Of a stretch of DNA of 64,000 nt, positions 30,810 to 40,457 are shown one piece after another; within the stretch, counting starts at the first letter, position 1; each line of letters starts with the position of its first letter. The translations under genes were made by a program, and so were the position numbers. Under the pieces are notes generated by a model. That model ran no database searches. It was not told where the DNA came from and saw only the letters and a program-made list of their open reading frames with translations. Source of the DNA: Blastococcus colisei (GTDB lineage: Bacteria; Actinomycetota; Actinomycetes; Mycobacteriales; Geodermatophilaceae); contig NZ_VFQE01000001.1 in assembly GCF_006717095.1 (NCBI RefSeq), positions 1,116,001 through 1,180,000 on the forward strand, given 5' to 3'.

Positions 30810-32162
30810 GTGCTCGCTCGTCTCCGCCGCGTGCCGTTCGCGGCGCAGGTACTCCTCGCCCTCGTCGTGGGCGTCGCCCTCGGCCTCGTCGCCCGTGAGA
30901 TGGGCGCCGTCTCCGACGGCTCGCCCAACTGGCTGACCAGCACCCTCCAGACCATCGGCAGCACCTTCGTCACGCTGCTGAAGACTCTCGTCCCACCGCT
31001 GATCGTCACCGCGGTGATCGTCAGCATCGCCAACCTCAGGCAGGTCTCGAACGCCGCGCGCCTGGCCGGTCAGACCCTCCTGTGGTTCGCGATCACCGCC
31101 CTGATCGCGGTCGCGATCGGCATCGGCCTCGGCCTGCTCACCGAGCCGGGCCGCAACAGCTCGGTGGACGCCGCCGCGCAGACCGAGCCGGGCACCACCG
31201 GCTCCTGGTGGGGTTTCCTCAACGGGCTCGTGCCGCAGAACGTCTTCGGCCTGCAGGGCTCGGCCGAGGGCGCGCTGTCGTTCAACGTGCTCCAGTTGAT
31301 CGTTCTCTCGGCCGCGATCGGCATCGCCGCGCTCAAGGTCGGCGAGGCGGCCGAGCCGTTCCTCGGCTTCGTCCGTTCCGCACTGGCCATCGTCCAGAAG
31401 GTGCTCTGGTGGGTCATCCTGCTCGCGCCGCTGGGCACCGTCGGCCTGATCGGCAACGCGGTCGCCACGTACGGCTGGGAGTCCCTCGGCTCGCTCGGTG
31501 TCTTCGCCGGCGCCGTCTACGCGGGTCTCGCGCTGGTGCTGTTCGTCGTCTACCCGGTGCTCCTGCGCGCCCACGGCCTCTCGCCGCTGCGGTACTTCGC
31601 GGGCGCATGGCCGGCCATCCAGCTGGCCTTCGTCTCCCGCTCCTCGATCGGCACGCTGCCGGTGACCGAGCGGGTCACCGAGCAGAACCTCGGCGTCCCG
31701 CGGTCCTACGCCTCGTTCGCCGTCCCGCTGGGCGCGACGACGAAGATGGACGGCTGCGCGGCGATCTACCCGGCCCTGGCCGCCATCTTCGTGGCCCAGT
31801 TCTTCGGCGTGGACCTGGCGTTCACCGACTACCTGCTGATCGTGCTGGTCTCGGTCATCGGCTCCGCGGCCACCGCGGGGACGACGGGCGCGGTCGTCAT
31901 GCTCACGCTGACGCTGTCCACCCTGGGCCTCCCGCTGGCCGGCGTCGGCCTGCTGCTGGCCGTCGACCCGATCCTCGACATGGGCCGCACCGCGGTGAAC
32001 GTCGCCGGTCAGGCGCTCGTGCCGACCATCGTGGCCAAGCGCGAGGGCATCCTCGACGTCGAGCGCTACCGGTCGACCTCCACCGTCGACCCGCTGTCCC
32101 GGGTCGAGGAGCGCGCAGGTGTGGACGTCGACCTGCGTCGTCCGGAGCCCGTCACGGTCTGA
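30810..32162 (+). CDS. Dicarboxylate/amino acid:cation symporter (DAACS family)
   Basis: Inner-membrane Na+ or H+ coupled uptake of C4-dicarboxylates or glutamate/aspartate. 450 residues, eight membrane helices plus two re-entrant loops. Hallmarks: the serine-rich hairpin SRSSIGTLP, the cation-site GATTKMDG (family norm GATxNMDG), and DPILDMGRTAVNVAG, with Asp/Arg/Asn binding the substrate carboxylates. The GTG start follows GAAAGGCCCTCC. A supply of malate or succinate would link to the pathway genes nearby, but the substrate cannot be told from sequence. Confidence 0.9.
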   Translation: MLARLRRVPFAAQVLLALVVGVALGLVAREMGAVSDGSPNWLTSTLQTIGSTFVTLLKTLVPPLIVTAVIVSIANLRQVSNAARLAGQTLLWFAITALIAVAIGIGLGLLTEPGRNSSVDAAAQTEPGTTGSWWGFLNGLVPQNVFGLQGSAEGALSFNVLQLIVLSAAIGIAALKVGEAAEPFLGFVRSALAIVQKVLWWVILLAPLGTVGLIGNAVATYGWESLGSLGVFAGAVYAGLALVLFVVYPVLLRAHGLSPLRYFAGAWPAIQLAFVSRSSIGTLPVTERVTEQNLGVPRSYASFAVPLGATTKMDGCAAIYPALAAIFVAQFFGVDLAFTDYLLIVLVSVIGSAATAGTTGAVVMLTLTLSTLGLPLAGVGLLLAVDPILDMGRTAVNVAGQALVPTIVAKREGILDVERYRSTSTVDPLSRVEERAGVDVDLRRPEPVTV

Positions 32163-32182
32163 GCCGCAGGACCGCACGACCC

Positions 32183-32220
32183 GGCCGGTCCGGTCCTCCT
32201 CGCGGGGGACCGGGCCGGCC
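32183..32220. terminator. Bidirectional terminator hairpin
   Basis: GGCCGGTCCGGTCC (32183-32196) pairs with GGACCGGGCCGGCC (32207-32220), one T-G pair, 10-nt loop. It lies between the convergent symporter and lipoprotein genes. Confidence 0.7.
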
Positions 32221-32231
32221 GTCGTCGTGGA

Positions 32232-33113
32232 TCAATCGGTCAGGTCGGCGCAGCCGGACTCGCCGGGCAGGAGCGGACGGAAGGTCACCGACCAGCGCCT
32301 GCCGTCGTCGGTGACCCACGGGGTGGTCGCGTTGGCGTCCCGGGCTGCGGCGAGCAGTGTCTGCGCCCGGTCCCCGGTCGCGGTGACGCAGCTGACGTCG
32401 CCGAGGCCGCCGACCGGCTCGCCCGGCAGGTCGGGACCGGGCCAGGGCAGCTCCGGCTGCGGCAGGTCGTCGCCGGGGTCCACCCACGGGGAGACGACCG
32501 CCGCGACGGCCTCGGGCTCGTAGGCCTCCGTCGCGCGGCCCAGATCTGTCACCGAGGCGAGGAAGTCGCTGAGCTCCTCCCGGGCTGCCGCCTGCTCCGG
32601 CGTGATCCCGGTGTCGGGAGGGCCGGCGGGACCGGGAAGGTCGGAGGACGCCCCGAGCGCGTAGACCTCGCGGACGTAGGTGTCCGATGCGGTCACGAGG
32701 GTGAACCGGGTCGACGGGACATCGGCGATCGGCGGGCTGCCGAGGTCGCCGGTCTCGTCGACGCCGGCAGCCAGGGCCCGGTCCACGACGTCGGTCACCT
32801 GCCCGGGCTCGATCTCGGCCACCTGCAGATTGGGCAGCGCCGGGCCGGGATAGATCGCCGGCACGGGGCCCTCGGTGATCACCCGCCCGTCGGCGTAGAC
32901 GCTCACGATCGGCAGCCGCGCGGCGAGCATCATCGGCGTCACGAAGCCACCGGTGTGCTCCACCTGGAGCACCAGGCCCTCCTCCGGCGCCGCCACCGAC
33001 GACGGGGCCGCCGGGTCGCCGGGACTCGCCGTGCCGCCCCGCTCGGCGCACGCCGTCAGGGCCAGGACCAGGGCGAGTGCCGTGGCCGGCCGCGCCGCCC
33101 GCATGATCGTCAT
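32232..33113 (-). CDS. Putative lipoprotein
   Basis: About 293 residues. A signal peptide with lipobox LTAC ([15 protein letters not shown]) means the protein is lipid-anchored outside the membrane. The rest has no domain I can name; it includes [32 protein letters not shown], a pattern I recall from hypothetical lipoproteins in actinobacteria. Two cysteines near the end (SCVTATG, SGCADL) may pair. Two in-frame ATGs (33113, 33104) are possible; neither has an ideal ribosome site. It is divergent from nucS. Confidence 0.75.
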   Translation of the reverse strand: MTIMRAARPATALALVLALTACAERGGTASPGDPAAPSSVAAPEEGLVLQVEHTGGFVTPMMLAARLPIVSVYADGRVITEGPVPAIYPGPALPNLQVAEIEPGQVTDVVDRALAAGVDETGDLGSPPIADVPSTRFTLVTASDTYVREVYALGASSDLPGPAGPPDTGITPEQAAAREELSDFLASVTDLGRATEAYEPEAVAAVVSPWVDPGDDLPQPELPWPGPDLPGEPVGGLGDVSCVTATGDRAQTLLAAARDANATTPWVTDDGRRWSVTFRPLLPGESGCADLTD

Positions 33114-33171
33114 GCTCCTGTCGACGACGGGGCGGCGGGCAGGGTTCCCGCGCCCGGTACCGTCGGCGCCC

Positions 33172-33843
33172 GTGCGCCTGGTCATCGCCCGCTGCTCCGT
33201 CGATTACATCGGGCGGCTCACCGCCCACCTCCCCATGGCGACCCGCCTGTTGCTGGTGAAGGCCGACGGCTCGGTGTCCATCCACGCCGACGACCGCGCC
33301 TACAAGCCGCTGAACTGGATGACGCCGCCCTGCACGCTCAGGGACGAGCTGGCCGACGGGTCGGGCACCTGGACGGTCACGAACAAGGCCGGCGAGCAGC
33401 TGATCATCACGATCGAGGCGGTCGAGCACGACCACTCCCACGAACTGGGTGTCGACCCCGGCCTGCAGAAGGACGGCGTCGAGGCCGAGCTCCAGCGCCT
33501 GCTCGCCCTGCACGTGGAGACCTTCGGGGCCGGCTGGTCGCTGGTCCGCCGCGAGTACCCGACGGCGATCGGTCCGGTCGACCTGCTGTGCCGCGACGCG
33601 AGCGGGACCACCGTCGCCGTCGAGATCAAGCGGCGCGGCGAGATCGACGGCGTCGAGCAGCTCACCCGGTACCTGGAACTGCTCAACCGCGACCCGCTGC
33701 TGGCCCCGGTCAAGGGTGTGTTCGCCGCGCAGGAGATCAAGCCGCAGGCGCGGGTGCTCGCCACCGACCGCGGCATCGAGTGCGTGACCGTCGACTACGC
33801 CGTCCTCAAGGGCACCGACGACCCTTCCGCCCGGCTCTTCTGA
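33172..33843 (+). CDS. nucS: Mismatch endonuclease NucS
   Basis: Cuts both strands at G-T, G-G and T-T mismatches; replaces MutS/MutL in most actinobacteria. 223 residues. Start [20 protein letters not shown] and [13 protein letters not shown] match the N-terminal dimerisation domain; the nuclease core is the PD-(D/E)xK set [32 protein letters not shown] 33172 is 8 nt after TACCGT. Its last 49 nt overlap the end of the convergent M28 peptidase gene. The C-terminal residues SARLF resemble the tail reported to contact the sliding clamp. Confidence 0.94.
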   Translation: MRLVIARCSVDYIGRLTAHLPMATRLLLVKADGSVSIHADDRAYKPLNWMTPPCTLRDELADGSGTWTVTNKAGEQLIITIEAVEHDHSHELGVDPGLQKDGVEAELQRLLALHVETFGAGWSLVRREYPTAIGPVDLLCRDASGTTVAVEIKRRGEIDGVEQLTRYLELLNRDPLLAPVKGVFAAQEIKPQARVLATDRGIECVTVDYAVLKGTDDPSARLF

Positions 33844-34985
33844 CCCGCCTCGACCGGCTGGAGCCAGCCGGCCAGGGCGGCGGCGTCCATCCGCAGGATC
33901 TGCATCGCCAGATCCGTGGTGACCGTCGCGAGGACGTCGCGGTCGCTGTGGATGTTCTTGTTCGCGCTGTCGGCGCCTTCGATGGTGAGCACCGCGGGGA
34001 TGCCGCCGTCGAGGAACGGCACGTGGTCGCTGGCGAAGGGGTTCAGCGACGTCTCCACCGCGAGTCCGGTCCAGGTCGCGGCCGCCCGGGCCAGGTCGTC
34101 GATCAACGCCGCGGACAACGGCGCGCCCTCGAGCAGCACGGTCGGCGCCGCGGTGTTGAGCGAGCCGACCATGTCGAGGTTCAGCACCGCGCGGATCCGT
34201 GCCCGCTCGTGCGGGGCCAGTGCCGCGACGTACTGACGGCTGCCGTGCAGGCCCTGTTCCTCGCCGCCGAAGAGGATCACCCGCAGGTCGTGGCGCCACG
34301 ACCGCCCGGCGAGCACCCGGCCCAGTTCCAGGGCGCCGGCCGAACCGCTCCCGTTGTCGTCGGCACCCGGCGCCGGCGCCGACGGTCCACCCGGGGTGTT
34401 GACGGAGTCGAGGTGCGCGGTCACGAGGACGACGGCCCGGTCACCGGTTCCCGTCCCGGGCAGCTCACCGACGACGTTCGCGCTCGACCCGGTGCCCACC
34501 GTGATCGAGTGCCGGGTGACCGCGAAGCCGGAGCCGGCCAGCCGGTCCGACGACCAGTCGGCCGCCTCGCCGAATCCGGTGCTCCACGAGTGCCGCGTCG
34601 GCAGCCCGGTGAGGAACCGCATCGACTCGTCGAAGGACTGCGGCGAGAGGCCGGCCAGCAGGCCGGCCGTGTCGTCGTCCGCCGGCCCCGCCTCGACGGA
34701 CGGGCGGTCGACGACGACGACCGCGCCCGCCGGCAGGTGCTCGATCCGCCAGTCGGCGTGCTCGTCGGCCCCCTCGGGCCGCCGGGGAGCCGGCACTCCG
34801 CCGGCGACCAGGTCGACGACCAGGTGCCGCCCGTGGTCCAGGAGGACCGGGACCTCCGGGTGCTGCACCTGGAACGACCGGCCGACCTGGGTCACCAGGG
34901 CCGGCCGCACCGCTCGCCCGTCCGCCGCCCACTCGAAGACCTGGTCCCCGAGCCGGATCGACGCACCCTCGCCGGGGACGCTCAT
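33795..34985 (-). CDS. M28-family aminopeptidase
   Basis: 396-residue zinc peptidase. Metal ligands of the M28 type: VTAHLDSV (His, Asp), [15 protein letters not shown] (Asp), [12 protein letters not shown] (catalytic Glu-Glu), LNLDMVGS (Asp) and SDHVPF (His). No signal peptide is visible, so it may be cytoplasmic. The ATG at 34985 has GAGGAG 5 nt upstream. The 3' end overlaps nucS by 49 nt tail to tail. The two genes upstream on this strand, a small conserved protein and an M43 protease, follow at short spacing and may share the transcript. Confidence 0.88.
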   Translation of the reverse strand: MSVPGEGASIRLGDQVFEWAADGRAVRPALVTQVGRSFQVQHPEVPVLLDHGRHLVVDLVAGGVPAPRRPEGADEHADWRIEHLPAGAVVVVDRPSVEAGPADDDTAGLLAGLSPQSFDESMRFLTGLPTRHSWSTGFGEAADWSSDRLAGSGFAVTRHSITVGTGSSANVVGELPGTGTGDRAVVLVTAHLDSVNTPGGPSAPAPGADDNGSGSAGALELGRVLAGRSWRHDLRVILFGGEEQGLHGSRQYVAALAPHERARIRAVLNLDMVGSLNTAAPTVLLEGAPLSAALIDDLARAAATWTGLAVETSLNPFASDHVPFLDGGIPAVLTIEGADSANKNIHSDRDVLATVTTDLAMQILRMDAAALAGWLQPVEAGQKSRAEGSSVPLRTA

Positions 34986-34995
34986 GCCACTCCTC

Positions 34996-35316
34996 TCAGT
35001 CATCGGCCCTCCGTCGGACCTCGAGCCGGTCCGGCCCCAGGTGCACGACCTCCAGCACCTGCTGGCCGCCCCGGTCCGTGCTCACCGCCACCGTGTCGCC
35101 CGCGGCCGTCTCCCACCGACCGGGCACCGGCTCCCGGGCATCCCCCCGGCCCACGGCCCACTCCGTGAACGAGCCGTCGTCGGAGAACTCGATCCCGTCC
35201 CGCCCTCGGGCCGGGGGGAACGCGTAGTCGGAGGGCCGGTAGACCGCGACGTCCCCGTGGTCCTCCTCGAACGAGTGCATCCAGCGCTTCGCCAGGCCCG
35301 GCAGAGGCGTCGGCAT
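34996..35316 (-). CDS. Conserved small protein of unknown function
   Basis: 106 residues beginning MPTPLPGLAKRWMHSFEEDHGDVAVYRP and PARGRDGIEF, then GRWETA; the WxHSxEED...VYRPxxYxFPPARGRxGxEF pattern recurs in actinobacterial and cyanobacterial proteins that I know only as hypothetical. The beta-rich end suggests a lipocalin-like or stand-alone beta domain. It sits 8 nt from the M43 protease and 10 nt from the M28 gene, in one likely operon. Confidence 0.75.
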   Translation of the reverse strand: MPTPLPGLAKRWMHSFEEDHGDVAVYRPSDYAFPPARGRDGIEFSDDGSFTEWAVGRGDAREPVPGRWETAAGDTVAVSTDRGGQQVLEVVHLGPDRLEVRRRADD

Positions 35317-35324
35317 CGCTGGGC

Positions 35325-36335
35325 CTAGACCGGGGTGGCCATGCTGGAGGTCTGCCCCAGCGAGTTGCGGACGCCGTCGAGGCAGGCGGCCATGCGAGCG
35401 GCTTGGCCGCCGGTGAACATCACCATCCCGCGGTCATCGGTGTAGTCCATGTAGTCGTAGAACAGATCGCCGTGCGGACCGTTGCCGCAGGTGACGTGCG
35501 GGAACGACGGCACCCCGAAGTTGGGTCCGCCGGCGTTCGGGGTGTCCGCCACCTCGTCGGTGCCCGCGCACCCGGTGCCGTCGTCACCCCAGATGTGGAA
35601 CAGGTTCAGGTAGTGGCCGATCTCGTGGGTCGTCGTCCGACCCAGGTCGAACGGCGCGCTGGCGGTGCCCGTGGTCCCGAAGCCGGTGTGCAGGCAGACC
35701 ACGCCGTCGGTCTCCGGCGGCCCTCCCGGGAACTGCGCGTACCCGAGCAGGCCGCCCCCGAGCTGGCACACCCAGATGTTGAGGTAGCGGTCCGCCGGCC
35801 AGGGGTCGACGCCGCCGGTGGCTGCGCTCTTCACCCGGTCGTCGGAGTCGAACGCGGTCACGTCGGCGCGCGTGCGGGTGATTCCCGACGTCGGCTGCCC
35901 GTCCGGGTCGGTCGTCGCCAGCGCGAACTCGATGCGGGTGTCGGCGATCAGCCTCGAGAAGGGCTCCGGGACGATGTCCCTGTCCGCGTTGGTGGCGCGG
36001 AAGTCCTGGTTGAGCACGTCGATCTGGCTGTGCACCTGCTCGTCGGGAATGTTCTGCGCGTCGGTGTTCCAGACGACGTGCACGACGACGGGGATGCGCA
36101 CGACGCCCCCGAAGCGCTCTGTGCCACCGGCCGCCAGGAAGGCCAGCGTGCCGTTCTCGATGGCCGACCGCGCGTCGCGGTAGGCGGACGACTCGTTGAG
36201 CAGCCGGCGGTGGACGGTCATCGCGCCACACCCCCGCCGCGCGGGGACGTCGCCCTGGGGCCGGCGCGGGCTGACGACGTCGGGGCCCCTGGCGGTGCTG
36301 CCCGAACCCGGCGCGGTGTTCTCGTTGTCGGTCAT
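35325..36335 (-). CDS. M43-family (pappalysin-like) zinc metalloprotease
   Basis: About 336 residues. The extended zinc motif [16 protein letters not shown] has the three ligands and catalytic Glu (HExxHxxxxxH), with Cys pairs after it ([19 protein letters not shown]) and the Met-turn in [10 protein letters not shown], as in cytophagalysin/ulilysin-type M43B enzymes. No standard signal peptide is visible, though this group is normally secreted; a non-classical route or a missed start is possible. ATG 36335 was chosen over a frame start at 36362; neither has a strong ribosome site. Confidence 0.88.
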   Translation of the reverse strand: MTDNENTAPGSGSTARGPDVVSPRRPQGDVPARRGCGAMTVHRRLLNESSAYRDARSAIENGTLAFLAAGGTERFGGVVRIPVVVHVVWNTDAQNIPDEQVHSQIDVLNQDFRATNADRDIVPEPFSRLIADTRIEFALATTDPDGQPTSGITRTRADVTAFDSDDRVKSAATGGVDPWPADRYLNIWVCQLGGGLLGYAQFPGGPPETDGVVCLHTGFGTTGTASAPFDLGRTTTHEIGHYLNLFHIWGDDGTGCAGTDEVADTPNAGGPNFGVPSFPHVTCGNGPHGDLFYDYMDYTDDRGMVMFTGGQAARMAACLDGVRNSLGQTSSMATPV

Positions 36336-36681
36336 GCCTGTCGCCGTCCCTTCGTTCCCCACGGGGCGCCGTGCCCCCCGGGCGGCTTCGCGTCGACCGC
36401 CGACCTGCGGGCGGCAACGGTGGGACGGGCCGGGAACTCGCGCTCTGACCGGCGTGGGACCGGCTCCGGGCCGGGGATTGTCGGCCGCGAGGCGGCTCGT
36501 CCACGGCGGTCAGGATAGGGCCCGACGACCGGCTGTGGGGCCGTTCCCTGCGTCGTGTGCACGACGGCCGGACGCCGGTCCGCCGGGCGCGACGGGGTTA
36601 CCGGCGGGTAGCCACCGGGCGTGCGGTGCGGCGCGGGTGAGAGACTGCCCGCGATCACCGCCGGTGGGAGGAGAGGGCAAC
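36336..36681. other. 346-bp divergent intergenic region
   Basis: Lies between the divergent M43 protease and the hydroxyacyl-CoA dehydrogenase. It contains the operator at 36597-36612, a possible -10 GAGACT (36641-36646) and the ribosome site GGAGGAGAGGG (36667-36677). No open frame here looks coding. Confidence 0.6.
36597..36612. promoter_or_regulatory. Palindromic operator upstream of the hydroxyacyl-CoA dehydrogenase
   Basis: GTTACCGGCGGGTAGC, matching the meaA site (GCTACCGGCGGGTAAC) at 14 of 16 positions and, by inversion, closer still. It lies 70-85 nt before the GTG start. Confidence 0.7.
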
Positions 36682-38463
36682 GTGGCCAGGGAACTGAACG
36701 AGGTCGGCGTCGTGGGGCTGGGCACCATGGGTGCCGGCATCGCCGAGGTGCTCGCACGGGCGGGCCTGTCGGTCACGGCCGTGGAGGTCACCGACGAGGC
36801 ACTGGCGCGCGGCCGCGGGCACGTCGAGCAGTCCACCGACCGTGCCGTGAGCCGCGGCAAGCTCGACCCCGCCGACCGGGACACCATCTTCGAGCGGATC
36901 CGCTTCAGCACGTCGCTCGAGGACCTCGCGAACGCCGAACTCGTCATCGAGGCCATCCCCGAGCGGATGGAGCTCAAGGCCGACGTCTTCGCCAAGCTCG
37001 ACAAGATCTGCCCGCCGGACACCATCCTGGCGACCAACACGTCGAGCCTCTCGGTCACCGAGCTGTCGGTCGTGACCGGCCGGCCGAGCAAGGTCATCGG
37101 GATGCACTTCTTCAACCCCGCCCCGGTCATGAAGCTGGTCGAGGTGGTGCGCACCGTCGTCACGGAGCCGTCAGTGGTCGAGGACGTCGAGGCGCTGGCC
37201 GATCGGCTCGGCAAGGTCGACGTCACGATCGGCGACAAGGCCGGTTTCATCGCCAACGCGCTGCTCTTCGGCTACCTCAACCACGCCGTCTCGATGTACG
37301 AGAACCGCTACGCCAGCCGCGAGGACATCGACGCCGCCATGCGGCTGGGCTGCGGCCTGCCGATGGGCCCGCTCGCGCTGATGGACCTCATCGGCATCGA
37401 CACCGCCTACGAGATCCTCGACACGATGTACAAGCAGTCGCGCAACCGGCTGCACGCGCCCAGCCCCGTCATCAAGCAGATGATGACCGCGGGGCTGCTG
37501 GGCCGGAAGTCAGGCCGCGGCTTCTACTCCTACGCCGAGCCCGGCTCCGCCGAGGTCGTGGCCGACGCGGCCACCCCTGCCGCGGGCGGGGCCGCGGAGG
37601 GCGCCCGCGACGTCGCGACCGTCGGCGTCGTCGGATCCGGCACCATGGCCACCGGCATCATCGAGGTCGTGGCCAAGGGCGGCTACGACGTGCGCTTCGT
37701 CGCCCGGTCGCCCGAGAAGGTGGACGCGGTCACCACGGCGCTCACCAAGTCCCTCGACAAGCAGGTCGTGCGCGGCCGGCTCGAGGAGACCGTCAAGGAC
37801 CAGATCCTCGCCCGCGTCTCGGGGACGACGTCGCTCGACGACCTGGCCGACCGCGACCTGATCATCGAGGCCGTCGTCGAGTCGCTGGGGGTCAAGGAGG
37901 CGCTGTTCGCCAACCTCGGTGAGATCGCCAGGCCCGGCGCCGTGCTGGCCACCACCACGTCCAGCCTGCCGGTCATCGAGTGCGCCACAGCCAGCGGCCG
38001 CCCGGCCTCAGTCGTCGGCATGCACTTCTTCAACCCCGCACAGGTCATGAAGCTGGTGGAGGTCGTCAGCACGATCTCCACGGCGCCCGACGTGGCCGCC
38101 ACCGCACACGCGGTGAGCGCGAAGCTCGGCAAGCACGCGGTGTCCTGCACCGACCGCGCGGGATTCATCGTCAACGCCCTGCTCTTCCCGTACCTGAACG
38201 ACGCCGTGAAGATGCTCGAGGCGCACTACGCGACCGCCGACGACATCGACGCGGCCATGAAGGTCGGCTGTGGCTACCCGATGGGCCCCTTCGAGCTGCT
38301 GGACGTCGTCGGCCTCGACGTCTCCCTGGCCATCGAGAAGGAGCTCTACACCGAGTTCCGCGAGCCCGGCTTCGCCCCGGCGCCGCTCCTCGAGCACCTG
38401 GTCACCGCCGGTTACCTGGGTCGCAAGACCGGCCGCGGGTTCCGGGACTACGCCGGCCGCTGA
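36682..38463 (+). CDS. Duplicated 3-hydroxyacyl(butyryl)-CoA dehydrogenase
   Basis: 593 residues made of two tandem copies of the short-type dehydrogenase (each about 290 residues). Copy 1: GVVGLGTMGAGIAEVLA (NAD site), NTSSLSVTEL, MHFFNPAPVMKLVEVV, PMGPLALMDLIG. Copy 2: GVVGSGTMATGIIEVVA, TTSSLPVIECA, MHFFNPAQVMKLVEVV, PMGPFELLDVVG. Both keep the catalytic His-Glu stretch (HFFNP then E), so both sites may work. Known relatives in streptomycetes interconvert acetoacetyl-CoA and 3-hydroxybutyryl-CoA, the second step of the ethylmalonyl-CoA pathway. GTG 36682 follows a strong GGAGGAGAGG. The shared palindrome upstream ties it to meaA and ccr. Confidence 0.92.
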   Translation: MARELNEVGVVGLGTMGAGIAEVLARAGLSVTAVEVTDEALARGRGHVEQSTDRAVSRGKLDPADRDTIFERIRFSTSLEDLANAELVIEAIPERMELKADVFAKLDKICPPDTILATNTSSLSVTELSVVTGRPSKVIGMHFFNPAPVMKLVEVVRTVVTEPSVVEDVEALADRLGKVDVTIGDKAGFIANALLFGYLNHAVSMYENRYASREDIDAAMRLGCGLPMGPLALMDLIGIDTAYEILDTMYKQSRNRLHAPSPVIKQMMTAGLLGRKSGRGFYSYAEPGSAEVVADAATPAAGGAAEGARDVATVGVVGSGTMATGIIEVVAKGGYDVRFVARSPEKVDAVTTALTKSLDKQVVRGRLEETVKDQILARVSGTTSLDDLADRDLIIEAVVESLGVKEALFANLGEIARPGAVLATTTSSLPVIECATASGRPASVVGMHFFNPAQVMKLVEVVSTISTAPDVAATAHAVSAKLGKHAVSCTDRAGFIVNALLFPYLNDAVKMLEAHYATADDIDAAMKVGCGYPMGPFELLDVVGLDVSLAIEKELYTEFREPGFAPAPLLEHLVTAGYLGRKTGRGFRDYAGR

Positions 38464-38466
38464 GAC

Positions 38467-38772
38467 GTGCCCCGCCGCCGGCCGAGCGCCGGTCCGCGAT
38501 CCCCGGATCGCGGACCGGCCCGGCGGACTGAGCAGGTCGAGCAGGCGGCCGACGGCGACTGGGTGGTCCGTCCGGTCACCGGTGCCGCCACGGGGAAGGC
38601 CTACCGCTGCCCGGGGTGCGATCAGGAGATCCGGCCCGGGACGCCGCACGTGGTGACCTGGGCGGCGTACGCGCGCGACTCCGACCTCGATCCCTGGGAC
38701 ACCGAGTCGGCCGCCGACCTGCGTCGGCACTGGCACACCGCGTGCTGGCGGGCGCGGGACCGCCGGCGGTGA
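38467..38772 (+). CDS. Small zinc-ribbon-like conserved protein
   Basis: 101 residues: a basic N-terminus and a compact domain with CPGCDQEIRPGTPHVVTW and HWHTACW, so Cys-x2-Cys and His-x3-Cys could bind one zinc. The same arrangement occurs in actinobacterial proteins often labelled ATP/GTP-binding without proof. It starts with GTG 3 nt after the dehydrogenase stop and is followed by a palindromic repeat, so it ends the transcript. Confidence 0.7.
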   Translation: MPRRRPSAGPRSPDRGPARRTEQVEQAADGDWVVRPVTGAATGKAYRCPGCDQEIRPGTPHVVTWAAYARDSDLDPWDTESAADLRRHWHTACWRARDRRR

Positions 38773-38778
38773 AAGAGG

Positions 38779-38835
38779 GCCACCCTTCCCCCCACGCCTC
38801 GCAGGCTCGGCGCGGGGACTGGCGAAGGGTGGCCG
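38779..38835. repeat. Dispersed palindromic repeat, copy C
   Basis: Perfect 11-bp arms GGCCACCCTTC (38779-38789) and GAAGGGTGGCC (38825-38835) around the core CCTCGCAGGCTCGGCGCGGG. It lies between two convergent genes. Confidence 0.8.
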
Positions 38836-38883
38836 ATCCAGTGCGCCACCAGACTCGCGACGGACCGTCACGACGCCGTTGCA

Positions 38884-39504
38884 TCACCTCATCAGCACCG
38901 CGCTGACGACGACGTTGTCGCGGTAGCTGCGCCTGTCTCGGTCGAACTCACCGCCGCAGGTGATCAGTCGCAGCTCGGCCCGGGGCGTGGGCCCGTAGAC
39001 GTCCTCGGTCGGGAACTCGTTCTTGGGATGACGTTCCGTGGCGGTGACGCTGAAACGGACCGTGCTCCCGTCGGCGCGGTCGACCAGCACCTCGTCGCCG
39101 ACGACCAGCTCGTCGAGCCGGAAGAACACCGCGGGCCCGTCCCGTGAGTCGACGTGACCGGCGATGACGGACGGTCCCACGTCGCCGGGCACGGCACCGT
39201 CGGCGAACCAGCCGGCCCGATCGAAGTCCTCCGGTGGCACCAGCGTGCCGGTGGCGTCGGTGCGCAAGCGCAGCAGTTCGCTGTCCACCCCCATGGCCGG
39301 CACCCGCACTCGAACCGGCGGCGCCGCGGTGCCCACGGTGCCGCGCTCGGCCACCACGGGGACCGGCGTGGCGGCGGCCTCGGTCGCCGGGACGGTCGCG
39401 CCCGGATGAACCAGCGCGACCGTGCCGGCGATCAGCGCGGTGCCGGCGAGCAGCCGCCAAAGCAGCGGCTGCACGGGCCGCCGCGGCCGACGGTGGGAGC
39501 TCAC
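38884..39504 (-). CDS. Class E/F sortase
   Basis: 206-residue membrane-anchored transpeptidase: basic N-terminus, membrane helix (about 12-33) and a sortase barrel with catalytic His in IAGHVDS, Cys in LITCGGEFD and Arg in SYRDNVVV. The sequence around them fits the actinobacterial class F group. It is 10 nt downstream of a DUF4397 gene on the same strand, whose protein has a C-terminal membrane helix and basic tail. That pairing suggests enzyme and substrate, although the tail has no LPxTG or LAxTG. Confidence 0.9.
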   Translation of the reverse strand: MSSHRRPRRPVQPLLWRLLAGTALIAGTVALVHPGATVPATEAAATPVPVVAERGTVGTAAPPVRVRVPAMGVDSELLRLRTDATGTLVPPEDFDRAGWFADGAVPGDVGPSVIAGHVDSRDGPAVFFRLDELVVGDEVLVDRADGSTVRFSVTATERHPKNEFPTEDVYGPTPRAELRLITCGGEFDRDRRSYRDNVVVSAVLMR

Positions 39505-39514
39505 CGGACGCGCC

Positions 39515-40372
39515 TCAGGAACGGGCGACGTGCCGGGCCCGACCGCGGCGCGACCGCCGGCCCACCAGCAGGCCGGCGAGGACCGTGAGGCCCAACGCGC
39601 CGCCCACGACGGCCGGGTCCAGCTCGCCGGCCGCAGTCCCGCCGGCTCCCGTCTCCACGCCGCCGGTGGGGACCGTGCCCGAGCCCGCGGCGTCCAGGAC
39701 CGTGCGCACGGTCAATCCGCCCTCGGGCCGGTCCAGGACGAAGAGGCTGTACACCGAGCCCGGGGCCAGGTCCAGCGGCAGGTCGGTGGCCTCGCCGTCC
39801 ACCGTGAGCTGGAGCGCACCGGCGTCGCCGGGCACGGCGGCGTAGTTCCCGGCCTCCGCGAAGGCCAGGTCGGTGGCCAGACCCGTGCCGCCGACGGAGG
39901 CGTCCAGGGTCGGTGCACCGGCAGCGGCGGAGATGACCCGCACTCGGGCCTGGCCGGACGGCGGCAGCGTGAGGTCGTCCTCGAGAACCTCCAGGCCGAG
40001 GTCGGCGAAGCGGCCGACCCCGGCGACGGTGCGGGCGTCCTCGGTACCGATCTCCACGGTGGTCGACAGCACGGGCGGGGCGGTCGGGTCGGCGCCGGCC
40101 TCCCGCATGCTCACCGTGTAGACCCCCGCGGGCACGCCCTGGTAGTCGGAGATGGTCCCGTAGCCGACGCCAGGCACCGTGAGCAGCGCCGTCCCGTCGC
40201 CCGGGTCGGCGACCGAGTCGACATAGACGTCGACCGCCGGGGTGTCCGGCGAGAGGTGGGCCAGGCGCAGCAGTCCGTCCTCCGCGGCGGTGGCCCCCGC
40301 CACCGCGGGGGCGACGAGCAGGAAGCCGGCACTCATCGCGACGACGGACAGCACACGGGTCGACCGGACCAC
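39515..40372 (-). CDS. DUF4397 secreted, C-terminally anchored protein
   Basis: 285 residues. Signal peptide at 1-29 (LSVVAMSAGFLLVAPAVAGA), then two DUF4397 beta-sandwich repeats: LRLAHLSPDTPAVDVYVD and ARVRVISAAAGAPTLDASV. The C-terminus is a hydrophobic helix (VGGALGLTVLAGLLVG) plus RRSRRGRARH, the layout of a cell-wall sorting signal without a clear sortase motif. Start: GTG at 40372 with GGAGGAA 4-5 nt before it, giving a complete signal peptide. DUF4397 function is unknown; it occurs on cell surfaces. Confidence 0.85.
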   Translation of the reverse strand: MVRSTRVLSVVAMSAGFLLVAPAVAGATAAEDGLLRLAHLSPDTPAVDVYVDSVADPGDGTALLTVPGVGYGTISDYQGVPAGVYTVSMREAGADPTAPPVLSTTVEIGTEDARTVAGVGRFADLGLEVLEDDLTLPPSGQARVRVISAAAGAPTLDASVGGTGLATDLAFAEAGNYAAVPGDAGALQLTVDGEATDLPLDLAPGSVYSLFVLDRPEGGLTVRTVLDAAGSGTVPTGGVETGAGGTAAGELDPAVVGGALGLTVLAGLLVGRRSRRGRARHVARS

Positions 40373-40457
40373 AGTTCCTCCAGCAGGTTCGGGAGCGGAC
40401 CGGAAGAGGCCCTGCGGTCCATTCGGCCACTCCACGCGACTCCTGTCCAACCGAGGG

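Noticed and set aside
39515-39640. LPxTG or LAxTG sorting motif in the DUF4397 protein
   Set aside because: Only the hydrophobic helix and basic tail are present; no such pentapeptide precedes them.
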